A stretch of DNA of 64,000 nucleotides. It comes from Bombus terrestris (taxonomy: Eukaryota; Arthropoda; Insecta; Hymenoptera; Apidae). This document shows, piece by piece, positions 27,801 through 38,805 of this stretch; within the stretch, counting starts at the first letter, position 1, and every line of letters begins with the position of its first letter. The DNA lies in the NCBI RefSeq assembly GCF_910591885.1, contig NW_025963555.1, forward strand, positions 1,178,001 to 1,242,000, given 5' to 3'. Position numbers and translations under genes: made by a program. Under the pieces are notes generated by a model. The model did not search any database and was not told where the DNA came from. It saw only the letters and a list, made by a program, of their open reading frames with translations.

Positions 27801-30352
27801 TAGTATGTGGAAATAGTACTATTTATGCGAAACTACTCATAAACTGTTAACATCTGTCAGTAGGCAATAGGATAAAGACTTCCGGCTCCTCGGGCTGTTG
27901 CCAATATTTCAATGTCCGTATGTGCCAAACCGTTGGTTTGTGACACACCTTTACGCGTCTCTCGCTCGCTGCGCTCGCCCGAAAACTATAGCCTAACCTA
28001 GAACCAATCCATCTTGCGTTCATTACTCGATATGGTGGCGTCATATTTCGAATTTGCGAACGTGTCGTATCGGTTGTGAGGTTGGACTAGATTTTTACTA
28101 GCGAGCGGAGCGAGCGAGCAACGATTACAATTTCCAAGCTATACATATACCTTATATTCACTTGCATATATTTCGTGTTATTACCTAATTTTGTCAGCCA
28201 TTTGGGACATTACATTGCACTGTACTATGAGGAAATAGTGCTATTTATGAGAAACTACTCATAAACAGTTAACATTTGTCAGTAGACAATAGGATAAAGA
28301 CTTCCGGCTCCTCGGGCTGGTGCGAATATTTCAATGTCCGTATGTGCCAAGCCGTTGGTATGTGACACACCTTTACGCGACTGTCGCTCGCTGCGCTCTC
28401 TCGAAAACTATAGCCTAACCTAGAACCAATCCATCTTGCGTTGGTCATTCGACATGGAGGCGACTTAATTCAAATTTGGGAACGTGTCGGATCGGATGAG
28501 AGGTTGGACTAAATTTTTACGAGCGAGCGGAGCGAGCGAGCTTCGATTACAATTTCCAAGCTATACATATACCTTATATTCACTTGCATATAATTCGTGT
28601 TATTACCTAATTTTGTCAGCCATTTGGGACATCACATTGCACTGTATTATGAGGAAATAGTACTATTTATGAGAAACTACTCATAAACTGTTAACATTTG
28701 TCTGTAGACAATAGGATAAAGACTTCCGGCTCCTCGGGCTGGTGGGAATATTTCAATGTCCGTATGTGCCAAGCCGTTGGTATGTGACACACCTTTACGC
28801 GACTGTCGCTCGCTGCGCTCTCTCGAAAACTATAGCCTAACCTAGAACCAACCCATCATGCGTTCATTATTCGATATGGTGGCGACATATTTCAAATTTG
28901 CGAACGTGTCGGATCGGTTGTGAGGTTGGACTAGATTTTTACGAGCGAGCGGAGCGAGCGAGCAACGATCACAATTTCCAAGCTATACATATACCTTATA
29001 TTGCCTTGCATATATTTCGTGTTATTACCTAATTTTTTCAGCCATTTCGGACATCACATTGCATTGTAGTATGTGGAAATAGTACTATTTATGAGAAACT
29101 ACTCATAAATTGTTAACATTTGTCAGTAGGCAATAGGATAAAGACTTCCGGCTCCTCGGGCTGGTGGGAATAATTGAATGTCCCCATGTGCCAAACCGTT
29201 GGTTTGTGACACATCTCTCCGCGTCCCTCGCTCGCCGTGCTCGCTCGAAAGCTATAGCCTAACCTAAAACCAATCCCTCTTGCGTTGGTCATTCGACATG
29301 GAGGCGACTTATTTCAAATTTGGGAACGTGTCGGATCGGATGTGAGGTTGGTACTAAATTTTTACGAGCGAGCGGAGCGAGCGAGCAGCGATTACAATTT
29401 CCAAGCTATATGTATACCTTATATTGCCTTGCATATATTTCGTGTTATTACCTAATTGTGTCAGACATTTCGGACATCAGATTGCACTGTAGTATGTGGA
29501 AATAGTGCTATTTATGAGAAACTACTCATAAACAGTTAACATTTGTCAGTAGACAATAGGATAAAGACTTCCGGCTCCTCGGGCTGGTGCGAATAATTGA
29601 ATGTCCCCATGTGCCAAGCCGTTGGTATGTGACACACCTTTACAAGACTGTCGCTCGCTGCGCTCTCTCGAAAACTATAGCCTAACCTAGAACCAATCCA
29701 TCATGCGTTCATTATTCGATATGGTGGCGACATATTTCAAATTTGCGAACGTGTCGGATCGGTTGTGAGGTTGGACTAGATTTTTACGAGCGAGCGGAGC
29801 GAGCGAGCAACGATCACAATTTCCAAGCTATACATATACCTTATATTGCCTTGCATATATTTCGTGTTATTACCTAATTTTTTCAGCCATTTCGGACATC
29901 ACATTGCACTGTAGTATGTGGAAATAGTACTATTTACGTGAAACTATTGGTAAACTGTAAACATTTGTCAGTAGGCAATAGGATAAAGACTTCCGGCTCC
30001 TGGGGCTGGTGCGAAAATTTCAATGTCCGTATGTGCCAAACCGTTGGTATGTGACACACCTTTACGCGTCTGTCGCTCGCTGCGCTCTCTCGAAAACTAT
30101 AGCCTAACCGAGAACCAATCCATCTTGCGTTCATTATTCGATATGGTGGCGATATATTTCAAATTTGCGAACGTGTCGGATCGGTTGTGAGGTTGGACTA
30201 GATTTTTACGAGCGAGCGGAGCGAGCGAGCAACGATCACAATTTCCAAGCTATACATATACCTTATATTGCCTTGCATATATTTCGTGTTATTACCTAAT
30301 TTTGTCAGCCATTTCGGACATCACATTGCACTGTAGTATGTGGAAATAGTAC
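24866..30352. repeat. Mosaic block, monomers M60-M72
   Basis: Monomer starts: 24866, 25288, 25710, 26132, 26554, 26976, 27398, 27820, 28242, 28664, 29086, 29509, 29931. No single short period holds across the block, but partial repeats are visible. M62-M64 follow M40-M42 and M51-M53. M65-M66 follow M55-M56. M67-M68 follow M57-M58. M71-M72 carry the same two monomer types as M61 and M60, in reversed order along the array. M66 is a hybrid, with a c-type start (GGTGGGAATA) joined to a t-type continuation near 27480. M70 is 423 bp because of one extra T in GGTTGGTACTAAAT, shared with M77. Confidence 0.75.
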
Positions 30353-31618
30353 AATTTATGACAAAATACTCATAAACTGTTAACATTTGTCAGTAGACAA
30401 TAGGATAAAGACTTCCGGCTCCTCGGGCTGGTGCGAATATTTCAATGTCCGTATGTGCCAAGCCGTTGGTATGTGACACACCTTTACGCGACTGTCGCTC
30501 GCTGCGCTCTCTCGAAAACTATAGCCTAACATAGAACCAATCCATCTTGCGTTCATTATTCGATATGGTGGCGACATATTTCAAATTTGCGAACGTGTCG
30601 GATCGGTTGTGAGGTTGGACTAGATTTTTACGAGCGAGCGGAGCGAGCGAGCAACGATCACAATTTCCAAGCTATACATATACCTTATATTGCCTTGCAT
30701 ATATTTCGTGTTATTACCTAATTTTGTCAGCCATTTCGGACATCACATTGCACTGTAGTATGTGGAAATAGTACAATTTATGACAAAATACTCATAAACT
30801 GTTAACATTTGTCAGTAGACAATAGGATAAAGACTTCCGGCTCCTCGGGCTGATGCGAATATTTCAATGTCCGTATGTGCCAAGCCGTTGGTATGTGACA
30901 CACCTTTACGCGACTGTCGCTCGCTGCGCTCTCTCGAAAACTATAGCCTAACCTAGAACCAATCCATCTTGCGTTGGTCATTCGACATGGAGGCGACTTA
31001 TTTCAAATTTGGGAACGTGTCGGATCGGATGTGAGGTTGGACTAAATTTTTACGAGCGAGCGGAGCGAGCGAGCAACGATCACAATTTCCAAGCTATACA
31101 TATACCTTATATTGCCTTGCATATATTTCGTGTTATTACCTAATTTTGTCAGCCATTTCGGACATCACATTGCACTGTAGTATGTGGAAATAGTACAATT
31201 TATGACAAAATACTCATAAACTGTTAACATTTGTCAGTAGACAATAGGATAAAGACTTCCGGCTCCTCGGGCTGGTGCGAATATTTCAATGTCCGTATGT
31301 GCCAAGCCGTTGGTATGTGACACACCTTTACGCGACTGTCGCTCGCTGCGCTCTCTCGAAAACTATAGCCTAACATAGAACCAATCCATCTTGCGTTCAT
31401 TATTCGATATGGTGGCGACATATTTCAAATTTGCGAACGTGTCGGATCGGTTGTGAGGTTGGACTAGATTTTTACGAGCGAGCGGAGCGAGCGAGCAACG
31501 ATCACAATTTCCAAGCTATACATATACCTTATATTGCCTTGCATATATTTTGTGTTATTACCTAATTTTGTCAGCCATTTCGGACATCACATTGCACTGT
31601 AGTATGTGGAAATAGTAC
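30353..31618. repeat. Homogeneous D-head run, M73-M75
   Basis: Monomer starts: 30353, 30775, 31197. All three have head D (AATTTATGAC at the junction), so the junction palindrome is broken. They share the g-type middle with GCGACTGTCG. M73 and M75 appear identical apart from one base in ATTTTGTG near 31550. M74 differs by an m-type segment. The same M73-like monomer occurs as M49 in HOR-I, so this run looks like a local amplification of an HOR-I component. Confidence 0.78.
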
Positions 31619-32039
31619 TATTTATGAGAAACTACTCATAAACTGTTAACATTTGTCAGTAGGCAATAGGATAAAGACTTCCGGCTCCTCGGGCTGGTGC
31701 GAATATTTCAATGTCCGTATGTGCCAAGCCGTTGGTATGTGACACACCTTTACGCGTCTGTCGCTCGCTGCGCTCTCTCGAAAACTATGGCCCAACCTAG
31801 AACCAATCCATCTTGCATTCATTATTCGATATGGTGGCGACATATTTCAAATTTGCGAACGTGTCGAATCAGTTGTGCGGTTGGACTACGCTTTACGAGC
31901 GAGCGGAGCGAGCGAGCAACGATCACAATTTCCAAGCTATACATATGCCTTATATTGCCTTGCATATATTTCGTGTTATTACCTAACTTTGTCAGCCATT
32001 TCGGACATCACATTGCACTGTAGTATGTGGAAATAGTAC
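31619..32039. repeat. Outlier monomer M76
   Basis: Monomer M76 (421 bp) carries a cluster of substitutions I did not see together elsewhere: CTATGGCCCAACC, TTGCATTCATT, GTGTCGAATCAGTTGTGCGG, and GGACTACGCTTTACGAG, which includes the 1-bp loss. Its GC-rich box (279-300) is nevertheless intact. It is either an old copy that escaped homogenisation or one in a locally mutable spot. Confidence 0.8.
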
Positions 32040-35000
32040 TATTTATGAGAAACTACTCATAAACTGTTAACATTTGTCAGTAGGCAATAGGATAAAGACT
32101 TCCGGCTCCTCGGGCTGGTGGGAATAATTGAATGTCCCCATGTGCCAAACCGTTGGATTGTGACACATCTCTCCGCGTCCCTCCCTAGCCGTGCTCGCTC
32201 GAAAGCTATAGCCTAACCTAAAACCAATCCCTCTTGCGTTGGTCATTAGACATGGAGGCGACTTATTTCAAATTTGGGAACGTGTCGGATCGGATGTGAG
32301 GTTGGTACTAAATTTTTACGAGCGAGCGGAGCGAGCGAGCAACGATCACAATTTCCAAGCTATACATATACCTTATATTCACTTGCATATATTTCGTGTT
32401 ATTACCTAATTTTGTCAGCCATTTCGGACATCACATTGCACTGTACTATGAGGAAATAGTACTATTTACGTGAAACTATTGGTAAACTGTAAACATTTGT
32501 CAGTAGGCAATAGGATAAAGACTTCCGGCTCCTGGGGCTGGTGCGAAAATTTCAATGTCCGTATGTGCCAAACCGTTGGTATGTGACACACCTTTACGCG
32601 TCTGTCGCTCGCTGCGCTCTCTCGAAAACTATAGCCTAACCGAGAACCAATCCATCTTGCGTTCATTATTCGATATGGTGGCGACATATTTCAAATTTGC
32701 GAACGTGTCGGATCGGTTGTGAGGTTGGACTAGATTTTTACGAGCGAGCGGAGCGAGCGAGCAACGATCACAATTTCCAAGCAATACATGTACCTTATAT
32801 TGCCTTGCATATATTTCGTGTTATTACCTAATTGTGTCAGACATTTCGGACATCAGATTGCACTGTAGTATGTGGAAATAGTACTATTTATGAGAAACTA
32901 CTCATAAACTGTTAACATTTGTCAGTAGGCAATTGGATAAAGACTTCCGGCTCCTCGGGCTGGTGCGAATAATTGAATGTCCCCATGTGCCAAGCCGTTG
33001 GTATGTGACACACCTTTACGCGTCTGTCGCTCGCTGCGCTCTCTCGAAAACTATAGCCTAACATAGAACCAATCCATCTTGCGTTCATTATTCGATATGG
33101 TGGCGACATATTTCAAATTTGCGAACGTGTCGGATCGGTTGTGAGGTTGGACTAGATTTTTACGAGCGAGCGGAGCGAGCGAGCACCGATCACAATTTCC
33201 AAGCTATACATATACCTTATATTCACTTGCATATATTTCTTGTTATTACCTAATTTTGTCAGCCATTTCGGACATCACATTGCACTGCACTATGTGGAAA
33301 TAGTACTATTTATGTGAAACTATTCATAAACTGTGTACATTTGTCAGTAGACAATAGGATAAAGACTTCCGGCTCCTCGGGCTGGTGGGAATAATTGAAT
33401 GTCCCCACGTGCCAAACAGTTGGATTGTGACACATCTCTCCGCGTCCCTCGCTCGCCGTGCTCGCTCGAAAGCTATAGCCTAACCTAAAACCAATCCCTC
33501 TTGCGTTTGTCATTCGACATGGAGGCGACTTATTTCAAATTTGGGAACGTGTCGGATCGGATGTGAGGTTGGACTAAATTTTTACGAGCGAGCGGAGCGA
33601 GCGAGCCGCGATTACAATTTCCAAGCTATACATATACCTTATATTCACTTGCATATATTTCGTGTTATTACCTAATTTTGTCAGCCATTTGGGACGTCAC
33701 ATTGCACTGTACTATGAGGAAATAGTTCTATTTATGAGAAACTACTCATAAACAGTTAACATTTGTCAGTAGACAATAGGATAAAGACTTCCGGCTCCTC
33801 GGGCTGGTGCGAATATTTCAATGTCCGTATGTGCCAAGCCGTTGGTATGTGACACACCTTTACGCGACTGTCGCTCGCTGCGCTCTCTCGAAAACTATAG
33901 CCTAACATAGAACCAATCCATCTTGCGTTCATTATTCGATATGGTGGCGACATATTTCAAATTTGCGAACGTGTCGGATCGGTTGTGAGGTTGGACTAGA
34001 TTTTTACGAGCGAGCGGAGCGAGCGAGCAACGATCACAATTTCCAAGCTATACATATACCTTATATTGCCTTGCATATATTTCGTGTTATTACCTAATTT
34101 TGTCAGCCATTTCGGACATCACATTGCACTGTAGTATGTGGAAATAGTACAATTTATGACAAAATACTCATAAACTGTTAACATTTGTCAGTAGACAATA
34201 GGATAAAGACTTCCGGCTCCTCGGGCTGGTGCGAATATTTCAATGTCCGTATGTGCCAAGCCGTTGGTATGTGACACACCTTTACGCGACTGTCGCTCGC
34301 TGCGCTCTCTCGAAAACTATAGCCTAACCTAGAACCAATCCATCTTGCGTTGGTCATTCGACATGGAGGCGACTTATTTCAAATTTGGGAACGTGTCGGA
34401 TCGGATGTGAGGTTGGACTAAATTTTTACGAGCGAGCGGAGCGAGCGAGCTTCGATTACAATTTCCAAGCTATACATATACCTTATATTCACTTGCATAT
34501 ATTTCGTGTTATTACCTAATTTTGTCAGCCATTTCGGACATCACATTGCACTGTACTATGAGGAAATAGTACTATTTACGTGAAACTATTGGTAAACTGT
34601 AAACATTTGTCAGTAGACAATAGAATAAAGACTTCCGGCTCCTCGGGCTGGTGCGAATATTTCAATGTCCGTATGTGCCAAGCCGTTGGTATGTGACACA
34701 CCTTTACGCGACTGTCGCTCGCTGCGCTCTCATGAAAACTATAGCCTAACCTAGAACCAATCCATCATGCGTTCATTATTCGATATGGTGGCGACATATT
34801 TCAAATTTGCGAACGTGTCGGATCGGTTGTGAGGTTGGACTAGATTTTTACGAGCGAGCGGAGCGAGCGAGCAACGATCACAATTTCCAAGCTATACATA
34901 TTCCTTATATTGCCTTGCATATATTTCGTGTTATTACCTAATTTTTTCAGCCATTTCGGACATCACATTGCACTGTAGTATGTGGAAATAGTACTATTTA

Positions 35001-36663
35001 TGAGAAACTACTCATAAATTGTTAACATTTGTCAGTAGGCAATAGGATAAAGACTTCCGGCTCCTCGGGCTGGTGGGAATAATTGAATGCCCCATGTGCC
35101 AAACAGTTGGATTGTGACACATCTCTCCGCGTCCCTCGCTCGCCGTGCTCGCTCGAAAGCTATAGCCTAACCTAAAACCAATCCCTCTTGCGTTTGTCAT
35201 TCGACATGGAGGCGACTTATTTCAAATTTGGGAACGTGTCGGATCGGATGTGAGGTTGGACTAAATTTTTACGAGCGAGCGGAGCGAGCGAGCCGCGATT
35301 ACAATTTCCTAAGCTAGACATATACCTTATATTCACTTGCATATATTTCGTGTTATTACCTAATTTTTTCAGCCATTTGGGACGTCACATTGCACTGGAC
35401 TATGAGGAAATAGTACTATTTATGAGAAACTACTCATAAACAGTTAACATTTGTCAGTAGACAATAGGATAAAGACTTCCGGCTCCTCGGGCTGGTGCGA
35501 ATATTTCAATGTCCGTATGTGCCAAGCCGTTGGTATGTGACACACCTTTACGCGACTGTCGCTCGCTCCGCTCTCTCGAAAACTCTAGCCTAACCCAGAA
35601 CCAATCCATCTTGCGTTGGTCATTCGACATGGAGGCGACTTATTTCAAATTTGGGAACGTGTCGGATCGGATGTGAGGTTGGACTAAATTTTTACGAGCG
35701 AGCGGAGCGAGCGAGCTTCGATTACAATTTCCAAGCTATACATATACCTTATATTCACTTGCATATATTTCGTGTTATTACCTAATTTTGTCAGCCATTT
35801 GGGACATCACATTGCACTGTACTATGAGGAAATAGTACTATTTATGAGAATCTACTCATAAACTGTTAACATTTGTCTGTAGACAATAGGATAAAGACTT
35901 CCGGCTCCTCGGGCTGGTGCGAATATTTCAATGTCCGTATGTGCCAAGCCGTTTGTATGTGACACACCTTTACGCGTCTGTCGCTCGCTGCGCTCTCTCG
36001 AAAACTATAGCCTAACCTAGAACCAATCCATCTTGCGTTCATTATTCGATATGGTGGCGACATATTTCAAATTTGCGAACGTGTCGGATCGGTTGTGAGG
36101 TTGGACTAGATTTTTACGAGCGAGCGGAGCGAGCGAGCAACGATCACAATTTCCAAGCTATACATATACCTTATATTGCCTTGCATACATTTCGTGTTAT
36201 TACCTAATTTTGTCAGCCATTTCGGACATCACATTGCACTGTAGTATGTGGAAATAGTACTATTTATGCGAAACTACTCATAAACAGTTAACATTTGTCA
36301 GTAGACAATAGGATAAAGACTTCCGGCTCCTCGGGCTGGTGCGAATATTTCAATGTCCGTATGTGCCAAGCCGTTGGTATGTGACACACCTTTACGCGAC
36401 TGTCGCTCGCTGCGCTCTCTCGAAAACTATAGCCTAACCTAGAACCAATCCATCTTGCGTTGGTCATTCGACATGGAGGCGACTTATTTCAAATTTGGGA
36501 ACGTGTCGGATCGGATGTGAGGTTGGACTAAATTTTTACGAGCGAGCGGAGCGAGCGAGCAACGATCACAATTACCAAGCTATATGTATACCTTATATTG
36601 CCTTGCATATATTTCGTGTTATTACCTAATTGTGTCAGACATTTCGGACATCAGATTGCACTG

Positions 36664-36706
36664 TACTATGAGGAAATAGTACTATTTATGAGAAACTACT
36701 CATAAA
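36664..36706. repeat. Nested dyads at the monomer junction (best copy)
   Basis: Three overlapping inverted repeats meet at the M87/M88 junction. TACTAT (36664-36669) pairs with ATAGTA (36676-36681) across a 6-nt loop. AAATAGTACTATTT (36674-36687) is a perfect 14-bp palindrome. TTTATGAG (36685-36692) pairs with CTCATAAA (36699-36706) across a 6-nt loop. They share bases, so the structures are mutually exclusive. Similar sets occur at most junctions with allele differences. The centre of the 14-bp palindrome is changed in D-head monomers (GTACAATT), in GTGCTATT and in GTTCTATT alleles. Dyad-rich, non-B-forming DNA has been described at centromeres that lack the CENP-B box; whether these dyads act so is unknown. 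Confidence 0.85.
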
Positions 36707-37104
36707 CTGTTAACATTTGTCTGTAGACAATAGGATAAAGACTTCCGGCTCCTCGGGCTGGTGCGAATATTTCAATGTCCGTATGTGCCAAGCCGTTTGT
36801 ATGTGACACACCTTTACGCGTCTGTCGCTCGCTGCGCTCTCTCGAAAACTATAGCCTAACCTAGAACCAATCCATCTTGCGTTCATTATTCGATATGGTG
36901 GCGACATATTTCAAATTTGCGAACGTGTCGGATCGGTTGTGAGGTCGGACTAGATTTTTACGAGCGAGCGGAGCGAGCGAGCAACGATCACAATTTCCAA
37001 GCTATACATATACTTTATATTGCCTTGCATACATTCCGTGTTATTACCTAATTTTGTCAGCCATTTCGGACATCACATTGCACTGTAGTATGTGGAAATA
37101 GTAC
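36683..37104. repeat. Reference monomer M88 and anatomy of the 422-bp unit
   Basis: A canonical-length copy used here to define monomer coordinates. Positions 1-30 are the head, with alleles A (TTTATGAG), B (TTTACGTG or TTTACATG), C (TTTATGTG), D (TTTATGAC) and E (TTTATGCG). Positions about 75-163 are a three-state segment: c-type (TGTCCCCATG, then CATCTCTCCGCG), g-type (TGTCCGTATG with GGTATGTGACAC) and t-type (TTGCCAATA with GGTTTGTGACAC). Positions about 202-219 are two-state: m-type (GGTCATTCGACATGGAGG) or v-type (CATTATTCGATATGGTGG). Positions 279-300 are the GAGC/CGAG box. The tail starts GCTTCGATTAC or GCAACGATCAC, then has TTCACTTG or TTGCCTTG near 338-345. Positions 404-422 lead into the junction palindromes with CTATGAGG or GTATGTGG. 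Confidence 0.9.
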
Positions 37105-38248
37105 TATTTATGAGAAACTACTCATAAATTGTTAACATTTGTCAGTAGGCAATAGGATAAAGACTTCCGGCTCCTCGGGCTGGTGGGAATAATTGAATGT
37201 CCCCATGTGCCAAACCGTTGGATTGTGACACATCTCTCCGCGTCCCTCGCTCGCCGCTCTCGCTCGAAAGCTATAGCCTAACCTAAAACCAATCCCTCTT
37301 GCGTTGGTCATTCGACATGGAGGCGACTTATTTCAAATTTGGGAACGTGTCGGATCGGATGTGAGGTTAGACTAAATTTTTACGAGCGAGCGGAGCGAGC
37401 GAGCTTCGATTACAATTTCCAAGCTATACATATACCTTATATTGCCTTGCATATATTTCGTGTTATTACCTAATTTTGTCAGCCATTTCGGACATCACAT
37501 TGCACTGTAGTATGTGGAAATAGTACTATTTATGTGAAACTATTCATAAACTGTGTACATTTGTCAGTAGACAATAGGATAAAGACTTCCGGCTCCTCGG
37601 GCTGGTGGGAATAATTGAATGTCCCCATGTGCCAAACAGTTGGATTGTGACACATCTCTCCGCGTCCCTCGCTCGCCGTGCTCGCTCGAAAGCTATAGCC
37701 TAACCTAAAACCAATCCCTCTTGCGTTTGTCATTCGACATGGAGGCGACTTATTTCAAATTTGGGAACGTGTCGGATCGGATGTGAGGTTGGACTAAATT
37801 TTTACGAGCGAGCGGAGCGAGCGAGCCGCGATTACAATTTCAAAGCTAGACATATACCTTATATTCACTTGCATATATTTCGTGTTATTACCTAATTTTG
37901 TCAGCCATTTGGGACGTCACATTGCACTGTACTATGAGGAAATAGTACTATTTATGAGAAACTACTCATAAACAGTTAACATTTGTCAGTAGACAATAGG
38001 ATAAAGACTTCCGGCTCCTCGGGCTGGTGCGAATATTTCAATGTCCGTATGTGCCAAGCCGTTGGTATGTGACACACCTTTACGCGACTGTCGCTCGCTG
38101 CGCTCTCTCGAAAACTATAGCCTAACCTAGAACCAATCCATCTTGCGTTGGTCATTCGACATGGAGGCGACTTATTTCAAATTTGGGAACGTGTCGGATC
38201 GGATGTGAGGTTGGACTAAATTTTTACGAGCGAGCGGAGCGAGCGAGC

Positions 38249-38261
38249 CGAGCGAGCGAGC
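38249..38261. other. 13-bp expansion of the GC-rich box (M91)
   Basis: Thirteen extra bases of the GAGC/CGAG pattern follow the normal box in M91. The same expansion is in M94 (39528-39540), 1279 bp downstream. These are the only two size changes of the box that I found among 151 copies, and they descend from one event followed by duplication. Confidence 0.85.
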
Positions 38262-38383
38262 TTCGATTACAATTTCCAAGCTATACATATACCTTATATT
38301 CACTTGCATATATTTCGTGTTATTACCTAATTTTGTCAGCCATTTGGGACATCACATTGCACTGCACTATGTGGAAATAGTAC

Positions 38384-38805
38384 TATTTATGTGAAACTAT
38401 TCATAAACTGTGTACATTTGTCAGTAGGCAATAGGATAAAGACTTCCGGCTCCTCGGGCTGTTGCGAATATTTGAATGTCCCCATGTGCCAAACCGTTGG
38501 ATTGCGACACACCTCTCCGCGACCCTCGCTCGCCGTGCTCGCTCGAAAGCTATAGCCAAACGTAAAACGAATACCTCTTGAGTTTGTCATTCGACATGGA
38601 GGCGGCTTATTTTAAATTTGGGAACGTGTGTGATCGGATGTGATGTTGGGCTAAATTTTTACGAGCGAGCGGAGCGAGCGAGCAACGGTCACAATTTCCA
38701 AGCTATACATATACCTTATATTGCCTTGCATACATTTCGTGTTATTACCTAATTTTGTCAGCCATTTCGGACATCACATTGCACTGTAGTATGTGGAAAT
38801 AGTAC
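38384..38805. repeat. Divergent C-head monomer M92
   Basis: The most divergent monomer type in the window, repeated once as M95 (39663-40084). It has GTTGCGAATATTTGAATG, CGCGACCCTCG, GCCAAACGTAAAACGAATAC, CTTGAGTTTGTC, GGCGGCTTATTTTAAATTTG, GTGTGTGATCGG and GATGTTGGGCTAAAT, against the usual bases at these places. The GC-rich box is unchanged. The M92 and M95 copies differ at only a few bases (GGATTGCGACAC against GGATGGTGACAC; a GCATACATTTCG tail against GCATATATTTCG), showing recent duplication of an otherwise old sequence. Confidence 0.82.

Larger units (their letters stand above)
31619..37948. repeat. Mosaic block, monomers M76-M90
   Basis: Monomer starts: 31619, 32040, 32463, 32885, 33307, 33729, 34151, 34573, 34995, 35417, 35839, 36261, 36683, 37105, 37527. 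M78-M79 copy the HOR-I pair M16-M17. M80 is the first C-head monomer. M80, M81, M83 and M84 anticipate the HOR-III order. M85-M86 and M87-M88 form a near dimer repeat (GCCGTTTGTATG appears in M86 and M88 only). M84 has two compensating 1-bp indels (GAATGCCCCATG and TTTCCTAAGC), so its length stays 422 bp. Confidence 0.75.
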
